From NCBI RefSeq assembly GCF_001612965.1, contig NZ_BDBL01000068.1, positions 1 to 32,490 of the forward strand: a DNA stretch of 32,490 nucleotides, given 5' to 3'. Of this stretch, positions 8,662-14,936 are shown piece by piece. A program made the translations under genes and the position numbers. This DNA comes from Nocardia kruczakiae NBRC 101016 (lineage in GTDB: Bacteria > Actinomycetota > Actinomycetes > Mycobacteriales > Mycobacteriaceae). The notes beneath the pieces were generated by a model, which was not told the origin of the DNA, made no database searches, and was given only the letters and a program-made list of their open reading frames with translations. Each line of letters starts with the position of its first letter. Position 1 is the first letter of the stretch.

Positions 8662-9750
8662 ATGGCAAAGCCACCCCTGTCGATGGAGCCGACGGGCTGG
8701 TTCCAAGTCGCCTGGTGTGCGGAAATCGCGGTCGGCGCCGTCCACAAGATGAAGTACTTCGGCCGCGAGATGGTCGCGTGGCGTTCGGCGTCGGGGCAGC
8801 TGGCGGTGTTCGACGCCTACTGCGAACATCTCGGCGCGCACCTGGGCTACGGCGGGCGCGTCGACGGCGAGAACCTGGTGTGCCCGTTCCACGGCTGGGA
8901 GTGGAATCGGCAGGGGCGCAACGTCTGCATCCCCTACGAGTCACATCCCAACAAGGGCCGTCGCATCCGCAGCTATCCGGTCGTCGAACGCAACGAGGCG
9001 GTGTGGATCTGGTACGACATCGACGGTCGCGCACCGTATTTCGAGGTGCCGGATATTTTCGAGGCGTTCGGCGACGACAGGACCGCCGCCGACTACTATC
9101 CGCCGGTGCCCGCGGCCACGCTGTTCCGGCCGGGGCTGGAACTGCATCCGCAGTACATCATGGAGAACGGCGTCGACTTCGCGCATTTCAAGGTCGTGCA
9201 CAAGACGCCGTTCGTGCCGGAGTTCACCCGCCACGACTTCTCCGGCCCGGTCTCCTACGTGGACTTCACCATCGCCTTCGACGAGGGCGTCAGCGAATCG
9301 GACGTCAACAGCGGCGTCGAGTCGATCAACGCGGGACTGGGCTGTTCGATCACCAAGAGCTGGGGCATGGTCGACAACCGCACCATGCCCGCGGTCACCC
9401 CGGTGGACGAATACACCTCCGACGTCCGGTTCACCGTGTGGATCGGCCGCAAGCCGGGCGACGACAGCCCGGAGATCACCCGATACGGCAAGACGATGGC
9501 CGATTTCGTCATCGAACAGTTCCAGGCCGACATCGACATCTGGGCGCACCAGCGTTACTCCGACCCACCCGCGTTGAGCCGCAAGGAATTTCAGGGATTC
9601 ACCGCGCTGCGTGAATGGGCGCTGCAGTTCTATCCCGACGGCGGGCCCACGGGCACCGACCCGCGCCTACCCCACGGCGGGGCTGTTCATCCCGCGGCCG
9701 AGGCGACCGCTCGAGTACCGTCACCGAACACACCGAAAGGCATGCGATGA
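8662..9750 (+). CDS. Rieske non-heme iron oxygenase, alpha-subunit type (KshA-like)
   Basis: The 362-residue product has an N-terminal Rieske domain with [2Fe-2S] ligands C54-x-H56 and C74-x2-H77 (DAYCEHLG and CPFHGW). The catalytic domain has the mononuclear iron motif N169, D172, H175, H180 (ENGVDFAHFKVVH). Length and spacing match the KshA/steroid-hydroxylase-like group of single-component oxygenases, which take electrons from a separate reductase; no such reductase is adjacent, the nearest being encoded at 16730-17839. The substrate is not determined and KshA itself is not claimed. ATG 8662 has GGAGG at 8651-8655. Its stop overlaps the next start by 4 bases (ATGA), so the two are translationally coupled and probably share a pathway. 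Confidence 0.88.
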   Translation: MAKPPLSMEPTGWFQVAWCAEIAVGAVHKMKYFGREMVAWRSASGQLAVFDAYCEHLGAHLGYGGRVDGENLVCPFHGWEWNRQGRNVCIPYESHPNKGRRIRSYPVVERNEAVWIWYDIDGRAPYFEVPDIFEAFGDDRTAADYYPPVPAATLFRPGLELHPQYIMENGVDFAHFKVVHKTPFVPEFTRHDFSGPVSYVDFTIAFDEGVSESDVNSGVESINAGLGCSITKSWGMVDNRTMPAVTPVDEYTSDVRFTVWIGRKPGDDSPEITRYGKTMADFVIEQFQADIDIWAHQRYSDPPALSRKEFQGFTALREWALQFYPDGGPTGTDPRLPHGGAVHPAAEATARVPSPNTPKGMR

Positions 9751-10832
9751 GCACCTCCGACACGATCCGGGTATTCCAGGTCGCCACCGGCAATCTCGGC
9801 ACCGAGATGATCGGCCGGATCCGGAACCACCCGGATCTCGAACTCGTCGGACTCCACTGCTACACGCCCGAGAAGATCGGCCGCGACGCCGGTCAGATCG
9901 TCGGCCTGGGCCCGATCGGGGTCACCGCGACCGGGACCGTCGAGGAGATCATCGCCGCGCGACCCGACGTGCTCACCTTCCACGGCGTGTTCCCCGACGA
10001 AGACCTCTACGAGAAGGTGCTCGAAGCGGGCATCAACGTGGTCACCACCGCGGACTGGATCACCGGCTTCCACCGCGACACCAACCACGCCCATCCCTCG
10101 GGCCGCAAGGTCAGCGAGGTGATCCAGGCCGCCTGCGAGCGGGGTAACGCCACCTTCTACGGCACCGGCATGAACCCGGGCCTGTGCCAGATCCTGGGCA
10201 TCGTGCACACCGCGGACGTCGCCGACATCGAGAACATCACCGTCACCGAATCGGTCGACGTCTCCTGCCACCATTCCGTCGATACCTGGAAGGCGGTGGG
10301 CTACGGCCGCCCGATCGACGACCCGACGATTCCGGACTCGCTCTACCAGTACACCGCGGTGTTCGCCGACTCGGTCTACCTCATGGCCGACGCCTTCGGC
10401 CTCGAGCTCGACGAGGTGAAGTTCAGTTACGAACTCGGCGCCTGCACCAAGGACGTCGACCTCGGCTGGTACTTCATGCCCAAGGGCTCGCTCGGCGCCA
10501 ACTACATCAAATATCAGGGCATGGTCGACGGCGTCGCGCGCGTGGAGACCCATCTCGAATGGCAGATGACGCCGCACACCGACCCGTCGTGGGAGATCAA
10601 GGGCTGCTACATCACTCAGGTGACCGGCGACCCCAACATCTACAGCAAGCACATGATCTTCCCGCGCAAGGGATTCGACCTGTCGAACCCGGAGAACTTC
10701 GCCTCGATCGGCATGACCGTCACCGGCCTGCCGGCCCTGAACGCCATCCGATCCGTGGTCGCCGCGCGCCCCGGCATCATCACCAGCGCGGACCTGCCGC
10801 TGCGCAGCTTCGCGGGACGCTTCAAGATCTGA
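9747..10832 (+). CDS. DapB-like NAD(P)-dependent dehydrogenase
   Basis: The 361-residue product begins with a Rossmann fold (IRVFQVATGNLGTEMIGRI, residues about 7-25), has the DapB-N-like segment RPDVLTFHG and the INVVTTADW strand, then a long C-terminal domain. It resembles proteins loosely annotated as dihydrodipicolinate reductase or 2,4-diaminopentanoate dehydrogenase-like. It is longer than true DapB, so lysine biosynthesis is unlikely. The overlap with the Rieske oxygenase gene suggests it oxidises or reduces the oxygenase product or an upstream intermediate. ATG 9747 is fixed by the ATGA overlap; upstream in-frame codons lie inside the oxygenase gene. Confidence 0.83.
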   Translation: MSTSDTIRVFQVATGNLGTEMIGRIRNHPDLELVGLHCYTPEKIGRDAGQIVGLGPIGVTATGTVEEIIAARPDVLTFHGVFPDEDLYEKVLEAGINVVTTADWITGFHRDTNHAHPSGRKVSEVIQAACERGNATFYGTGMNPGLCQILGIVHTADVADIENITVTESVDVSCHHSVDTWKAVGYGRPIDDPTIPDSLYQYTAVFADSVYLMADAFGLELDEVKFSYELGACTKDVDLGWYFMPKGSLGANYIKYQGMVDGVARVETHLEWQMTPHTDPSWEIKGCYITQVTGDPNIYSKHMIFPRKGFDLSNPENFASIGMTVTGLPALNAIRSVVAARPGIITSADLPLRSFAGRFKI

Positions 10833-10952
10833 GCGGACGCCGGCCGCATCCCGGATCGCCCATGCACGGGGTGCGGCTGAATCTTGTTGCGGGCTTTCGC
10901 GCTCCGCGCCGATTAGGGTTGGGCAAAGGGGTCGCCTGATCGGAGGTGTGGG

Positions 10953-11384
10953 ATGGCTGATTTGTTTTCCACTGCGCTGCGGGCTCATCAGTGGATCTAC
11001 GAGAAGTCGGACGGGTATGTGGGGCACCGGCTGCTGTTCGGAAATCCCACCCTCTTGTTACGAACGGTGGGGCGCAAGACGGGGCAGCCGCGGACCAGTG
11101 CGCTGACCTATGCGCGAGACGGTGACGATTATCTGGTGACGGCGTCCAACGGCGGGTCGCCGCGGCCGCCGGGGTGGCTGGCGAATGTGAAGGCGGCTCC
11201 GGAGTGTGAGATCCAGGTCGGGCATCGGCGGATTCCGGTGACCGCGCGGGCGACATATCCCGAGGACACCGAGTACGCGCGGCGGTGGACGCTGGTCGAC
11301 AAGGTCAACAAGGGCCGGTACGCGCAGTATCAGAAGATGACCGATCGGCCCATATCGGTCGTGGTGCTCAGCCCGCGGAGGTAA
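10953..11384 (+). CDS. Ddn-like F420H2-dependent nitroreductase/quinone reductase family protein
   Basis: The 143-residue product matches the deazaflavin-dependent nitroreductase family in length and motifs. LLLRTVGRKTGQPRTSALTY (about residues 30-50) is the F420-phosphate-binding region; DDYLVTASNGGSPRPPGWLAN (56-76) and the C-terminal YAQYQKMTDRPISVVVL are also typical. Family members use F420H2 to reduce quinones or activated double bonds; the physiological substrate here is unknown. ATG 10953 has CGGAGG at 10941-10946, 6 bases upstream. A 120-base gap separates it from the Rieske operon, so it is probably a separate transcript. Confidence 0.88.
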   Translation: MADLFSTALRAHQWIYEKSDGYVGHRLLFGNPTLLLRTVGRKTGQPRTSALTYARDGDDYLVTASNGGSPRPPGWLANVKAAPECEIQVGHRRIPVTARATYPEDTEYARRWTLVDKVNKGRYAQYQKMTDRPISVVVLSPRR

Positions 11385-11424
11385 TGCGGGCGGCGGTCGG
11401 ACCGGTCACATTCGTCCGGATCGC

Positions 11425-11454
11425 TTGGTTTTCGGGCAAAGGTTTCGCTATCCT
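11425..11454 (+). promoter_or_regulatory. Putative promoter of the riboswitch-terC transcript
   Basis: TTGGTT (11425-11430) and TATCCT (11449-11454) are spaced 18 bases apart. Expected transcription start is near 11461, almost exactly where the first strand of the riboswitch P1 helix begins (11460), which supports both calls. Confidence 0.55.
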
Positions 11455-11459
11455 CGCTT

Positions 11460-11580
11460 CCGAGGGGAGTACTTCCCAAGCGCCACACCGGTCAGTACGG
11501 ATTCCGCCGTCGGGATCCCCGGATGGCCACCCGGATATCGGGTGAAGGAGACCTCGGGTGCTTTCGCATACCCGAGGAGA
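11460..11580 (+). promoter_or_regulatory. yybP-ykoY (manganese) riboswitch with ribosome-site-sequestering platform
   Basis: The leader of the terC gene carries the actinobacterial yybP-ykoY hallmarks: GGGGAGTACTTCCC near 11464-11477, a GGTCAGTACGG internal segment (11493-11503), and AAGGAGACC at the 3' end. P1 forms between CCGAGG (11460-11465) and CCTCGG (11552-11557). The same 3' strand, CCTCGGGT (11552-11559), pairs perfectly with ACCCGAGG (11570-11577), which contains part of the ribosome site GAGGAG. P1 and the sequestering hairpin are mutually exclusive, so metal-stabilised P1 should free the ribosome site: an ON switch. Assignment rests on recognised motifs and gene context, not a covariance score. 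Confidence 0.75.
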
Positions 11581-11583
11581 CCT

Positions 11584-12603
11584 GTGAATTCGTCCGTTCT
11601 CGCAGCCGAACAGCTGCACACCATCGGCAGTCCGTGGCTGTGGGTCGCCACCATCGCCGGTGTGCTGGTGCTGCTCGCGCTGGACTTCGTCGTCACTCGC
11701 AAACCGCACGAGGTGTCGATGCGGGAGGCGGTCGGCTGGACCGCGTTCTACCTGGCGTTGCCGGTCGCGTTCTTCGGCATTCTGTGGGCCGGATTCGGGT
11801 CGAAGCCGGCCACGGAATTCATCACCGGTTATCTGCTGGAGAAGTCGCTCTCGGTGGACAACCTGTTCGTCTTCATGCTGCTGCTGGCGGCCTTCGCGGT
11901 CCCGGCGGTGCTGGCGCAACGGGTGCTGTTGTTCGGCATCGTGGGCGCGCTGGTGCTGCGCGGCATCTTCATCGCCGTCGGCGCGGCCGCGCTGGCCTCA
12001 CTGGACTGGGCGTTCCTGCTGTTCGGCGCGATTCTGCTGCTCACCGCGCTCAAGCTGATCCGCGACGCGGTCACCGGGCACGAACAGGAAGTCGACATCT
12101 CCCGGATGCGGTCGGTGCGCCTGATGCGCCGACTGATGCCCGTCACCGACGACTACCGCGGCACGAAGATGACCGTGCGGGAAGCCGGGCGCCGCGCCCT
12201 GACCCCGCTCGCCCTGGTGGTCACCGCCGTTATGGCGACCGACCTGGTGTTCGCCATCGACTCGGTGCCCGCGGTCTACGGTGTCACCGGCGACCCGTAC
12301 CTGGTGTTCGCCACCAACGCCTTCGCCCTGCTGGGCCTGCGCGCCCTCTACTTCGTCCTGCAGGCGGTCCTGGCCCGGCTCGTCCACCTCGCCTACGGCC
12401 TGGCGGTGATCCTCGGCTTCATCGGCGTCAAACTGGTGCTGCACTGGGCCCACGGTTATTGGGACTGGCTACCGGAGATCCCCACCGCCGCCTCCCTGCT
12501 GGTGATCGTGGTGGTGCTCGGCGCGGTGACCGTGACCAGCCTGCTGGCCACCCGGGGTGAGAAGGACGGCGACTCCGCCACCGTCGACACTCCCGCTCGA
12601 TAA
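11584..12603 (+). CDS. terC: TerC family integral membrane protein (probable Mn2+ exporter)
   Basis: The 339-residue product is a TerC/Alx-type membrane protein with about nine hydrophobic segments, beginning at LWVATIAGVLVLLALDFVV. It carries both conserved acidic motifs, EKSLSVDNLFVF and, in the second half, ATDLVFAIDSVPAV, whose acidic residues are thought to handle the metal. A cytoplasmic basic/acidic loop (EQEVDISRMRSVRLMRRLMP) separates the halves. The family is linked to manganese export and to metal loading of exported proteins. The start is GTG 11584 just behind GAGGAG, which is inside the riboswitch platform; the longer open frame upstream runs through the riboswitch and is not protein-coding. 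The symbol follows the family name. Confidence 0.88.
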   Translation: MNSSVLAAEQLHTIGSPWLWVATIAGVLVLLALDFVVTRKPHEVSMREAVGWTAFYLALPVAFFGILWAGFGSKPATEFITGYLLEKSLSVDNLFVFMLLLAAFAVPAVLAQRVLLFGIVGALVLRGIFIAVGAAALASLDWAFLLFGAILLLTALKLIRDAVTGHEQEVDISRMRSVRLMRRLMPVTDDYRGTKMTVREAGRRALTPLALVVTAVMATDLVFAIDSVPAVYGVTGDPYLVFATNAFALLGLRALYFVLQAVLARLVHLAYGLAVILGFIGVKLVLHWAHGYWDWLPEIPTAASLLVIVVVLGAVTVTSLLATRGEKDGDSATVDTPAR

Positions 12604-12627
12604 GCACGCGGCCCGCGGGCACCGGAG

Positions 12628-12657
12628 TTGTCCCGCACCGAGATTCCGACATACCGT
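12628..12657 (+). promoter_or_regulatory. Putative promoter for a leaderless transcript
   Basis: TTGTCC (12628-12633) and TACCGT (12652-12657) are 18 bases apart. The predicted transcription start falls on or next to GTG 12664, six bases beyond the -10 element. Confidence 0.4.
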
Positions 12658-12663
12658 GGGCCG

Positions 12664-13182
12664 GTGCTGTCCCGCTTCCGGCGTATCGATCCGGTCCGCA
12701 CCCGGCGCGCCGTCGATGCGCTGCGATTACCGGAGGCCGTCTTCAAGACCTGCCCCTGGCAGCCGCGAGACGTGGTGGAAACCGGTCTGCGGCAATGGTT
12801 GCGGTGCTGCGGTGCGGCCATGGCCGACGACCAGGTGATCGGGATGCCGTCGCACGCCGTGGACGAGGCATGGCACGGTTTGATCCTGTGCACCGAGCGA
12901 TATCGCGACTTCTGTGATGCCGCCTACGGCCGTTTCCTGCACCATTTCCCCGAGGGAGACGGCTACGGCGGCGGCAGCGGTGTGCCGATGGCGACTCAGC
13001 TCGGCCGCACCGTCGTCGCCTGGTCCATCGTCGCCGACCCGGGCGAGGAATGTGTGTTGTGGGATCTGGATACCGTTGTGGGAGTGGAGAATCCGTGGGG
13101 CGTGTCGCCGGAGCGGGTCACCGAGGTGGAAACCGCCCTGGGTGAGATCATCCCGGGCTCACCGCACCGCTCCCCTGCCTGA
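12664..13182 (+). CDS. Glycine-rich-domain-protein-like (GRDP-like) protein
   Basis: The 172-residue product contains the motif SHAVDEAWHGLILCTERYRDF followed by GRFLHHFPEG. The spacing of His, Asp and Trp-His is typical of bacterial GRDP-like (DUF1399-type) proteins. Their function is unknown. A small Gly run (GDGYGGGSG) follows at about residue 100. No signal peptide or membrane helix is visible. I chose GTG 12664: no ribosome site is present, but a promoter at 12628-12657 predicts leaderless initiation here. An in-frame TTG at 12628 lies inside that -35 element and is less likely. It converges with the small-ORF/Cys-repeat gene pair on the other strand. Confidence 0.68.
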   Translation: MLSRFRRIDPVRTRRAVDALRLPEAVFKTCPWQPRDVVETGLRQWLRCCGAAMADDQVIGMPSHAVDEAWHGLILCTERYRDFCDAAYGRFLHHFPEGDGYGGGSGVPMATQLGRTVVAWSIVADPGEECVLWDLDTVVGVENPWGVSPERVTEVETALGEIIPGSPHRSPA

Positions 13183-13238
13183 CGGGCCCGGACCTGGCCG
13201 AGGACGGTGACCATCACGCCGGTCGGCGACATCGAGCA

Positions 13239-13370
13239 TCACTCGGCACGAATATTTCCGGCCACATACTCCGGCCGGATCCACACGGGTCGGCGTGATG
13301 AGACCGGGCGCAATTCGGCGATCTGCAAGTCGGCCTTGTATGCGCCCGGACCGGGCCCGGCCACGATCAC
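13239..13370 (-). CDS. Possible 43-residue small ORF downstream of the Cys-repeat gene
   Basis: A frame with gene-like codon bias runs from GTG 13370 and begins with a hydrophobic, Gly/Pro-rich stretch (IVAGPGPGAYKADLQIAEL), then WIRPEYVAGN. It lies 49 bases after the stop of the Cys-repeat gene, on the same strand, but has no good ribosome site. It could be a small co-transcribed protein or chance. Confidence 0.3.
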   Translation of the reverse strand: MIVAGPGPGAYKADLQIAELRPVSSRRPVWIRPEYVAGNIRAE

Positions 13371-13419
13371 CAGCGATCCGCTGGGTCGCCCGAGCGCGGG
13401 CCCCGATCTGCCCGCTCGC

Positions 13420-13815
13420 CTAGTTGCTACTCCCACCGCCACAGCTGCTCCCCCCACCGCAACTACTTCCGCCACCACAACTGCTACTGGTTCCCCCGCC
13501 ACAACTACTACTCCCGCCACCACAACTATTGCCCCCGCCGCAACTACTGCCCCCGCCGCAACTATTGCCTCCAGAGCAACTACTGCCCCCGCCGCAACCA
13601 CTGCCCCCACCACAGCCGGCCGTACTGCAACCGCCTCCGCCGCAATCACTTCCGCCGGATCTGCGGCCGCCACCACTCGTATCGCCGGCCTGCCATCGGC
13701 GGCGGCGCGTCGCCGACGATATTTCATGGCGGACGGCCGCCACCGAGATCCAGACGAGTGTGCCGACCACGGCGGCGATGACGACGAAAAGCATGAGCGG
13801 ACGGTAACCGCACAA
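13420..13815 (-). CDS. Membrane-anchored Cys/Gly/Ser-repeat protein
   Basis: The 131-residue product has one N-terminal membrane helix (LMLFVVIAAVVGTLVWISVA, residues 7-26), a basic juxtamembrane segment (ATRRRRWQAG), and a low-complexity tail from residue 58 made of CGGGSS-like units. Twelve cysteines lie at 58, 63, 68, 74, 80, 86, 92, 98, 105, 113, 119 and 125, a period of mostly six residues. The start is TTG 13815 with GGAGG at 5 bases (complement of 13821-13825); ATG 13794 would also keep the helix but lacks a ribosome site. Topology of the tail is uncertain; the Arg cluster after the helix favours a cytoplasmic tail by the positive-inside rule. Function unknown; tails of this kind occur in several actinobacterial membrane protein families. 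It is divergent from the slipin gene. Confidence 0.65.
   Translation of the reverse strand: MCGYRPLMLFVVIAAVVGTLVWISVAAVRHEISSATRRRRWQAGDTSGGGRRSGGSDCGGGGCSTAGCGGGSGCGGGSSCSGGNSCGGGSSCGGGNSCGGGSSSCGGGTSSSCGGGSSCGGGSSCGGGSSN
13423..13644 (-). repeat. 18-base tandem coding repeat (CGGGSS units)
   Basis: In-frame tandem units encode a Cys, three Gly and two small residues (mostly Ser, with Asn, Thr). Two units are expanded by one or two residues (GGGSSSC and GGGTSSSC). Codons vary between units, with Ser encoded by AGT, AGC and TCC-type codons, so the array is not a very recent identical duplication. Confidence 0.75.
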
Positions 13816-13982
13816 CCCGTCCTCCGCCCGCTGAGCCGGTTGTGGCGCGGCCCCCGCTGCGAGCGATCCGGCCGGTCGTGCCCCGCCCGAAAGCGTGATG
13901 GCCCGCTCGGCGCAACGGTGCCATGATCGATGGCAGGAGCCCGGTCGCGGGCGTACCGGGCGTTTCGCATGGTGGTGACGCT

Positions 13983-14894
13983 ATGGACGTTGCGACGTTT
14001 GCCGCATTCATCGTGGGGGCGGGGGCGGTGTGTACCGGGGTCGCTTTCGGGACCGGGTTGCGGGTGGTGCAGCAGTACGAGCGGGGGCTGGTGTTCCGGT
14101 TCGGGCGGGTGCGGGCGGTGCGTAAACCGGGGTTACGGGTGCTCATTCCGTTCGTGGACAAGATGCGCAAGGTGCCGATGCAGGTCGTGACGATGCCGGT
14201 GCCCGGCCAGGAGGGCATCACCCGCGACAACGTGACCGTGCGGGTCGACGCGGTGGTGTATTTCCGGGTGATCGACCCGACGCAGGCGGTGATCGAGGTC
14301 CAGGACTATCTGTTCGCCGTGGAGCAGGTGGCGCAGACGTCGCTGCGGTCGATCATCGGCAAAAGCGAGCTCGACGATCTGCTGTCCAACCGCGAACAGT
14401 TGAACAAGGGCCTGGAGCTGATGATCGACAGCCCGGCCCTCGCCTGGGGCGTGCACATCGACCGGGTGGAGATCAAGGATGTGGCGCTGCCGGAATCGCT
14501 GAAACGGTCGATGTCGCGGCAGGCGGAGGCAGAACGCGAACGCCGCGCCCGCGTCATCACCGCCGAAGGCGAGCTCCAGGCCTCGCGCAAGCTGACCGAT
14601 GCCGCCGAACGGATGGCGACAGCCCCGGCCGCGTTGCAACTGCGGCTGCTCCAAACCGTGGTCGAGGTTGCGGCAGAGAAGAATTCGACGCTGGTGCTCC
14701 CGTTCCCGGTGGAGCTGCTGCGCTTCCTGGAGCGTTCGACCCCCGCGGAAGCGAGCGCGTCGCCGGCCGACACGCCCACCGAGACCGAGAACCCCGCCGA
14801 TTCAGCCCCGGACCCGAGACCACTACGTGTCCAACCGCCCTGGACGCAAGCGGAACGCACACCGCAGCCGAACCCGGCGGCCCATCCGGAGTGA
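13983..14894 (+). CDS. Slipin/SPFH (band 7) membrane protein
   Basis: The 303-residue product is a stomatin/slipin-type SPFH protein. It has an N-terminal hydrophobic segment (TFAAFIVGAGAVCTGVAFGT), then QQYERGLVFRFGRV and the PGLRVLIPFVD motif near 50-60, the TRDNVTVRVDAVVYFRV strand pair near 85-100, and the coiled-coil SRQAEAERERRARVITAEGE near 180-200. These proteins oligomerise on the inner membrane face and often support membrane protein quality control. The last 50 residues are Pro/Thr/Glu-rich and disordered. ATG 13983 puts the membrane segment at the N-terminus; ATG 13923 would add 20 residues and cannot be excluded. No NfeD partner gene is adjacent. Confidence 0.87.
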   Translation: MDVATFAAFIVGAGAVCTGVAFGTGLRVVQQYERGLVFRFGRVRAVRKPGLRVLIPFVDKMRKVPMQVVTMPVPGQEGITRDNVTVRVDAVVYFRVIDPTQAVIEVQDYLFAVEQVAQTSLRSIIGKSELDDLLSNREQLNKGLELMIDSPALAWGVHIDRVEIKDVALPESLKRSMSRQAEAERERRARVITAEGELQASRKLTDAAERMATAPAALQLRLLQTVVEVAAEKNSTLVLPFPVELLRFLERSTPAEASASPADTPTETENPADSAPDPRPLRVQPPWTQAERTPQPNPAAHPE

Positions 14895-14936
14895 ATGCCG
14901 CAGTCTCCCGCCGGCGCGGTGCCGCCGCCCAGGCCC

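Noticed and set aside
8662..9750. Naming the Rieske oxygenase kshA
   Set aside because: The motifs fit the KshA-like group, but no steroid-degradation genes adjoin it and the substrate cannot be assigned from motifs alone.
9687..11027. 446-codon minus-strand open frame
   Set aside because: Antisense shadow of the DapB-like gene, with Val/Asp/Gly/His-rich shadow composition.
11425..11583. Extended N-terminus of TerC
   Set aside because: The stretch is the promoter and riboswitch; its translation lacks family similarity and the ribosome site supports GTG 11584.
13423..13644. CRISPR-like or satellite array
   Set aside because: The repeats are in-frame codons for Cys/Gly/Ser units of a protein with a ribosome site and a membrane helix; there are no spacers.
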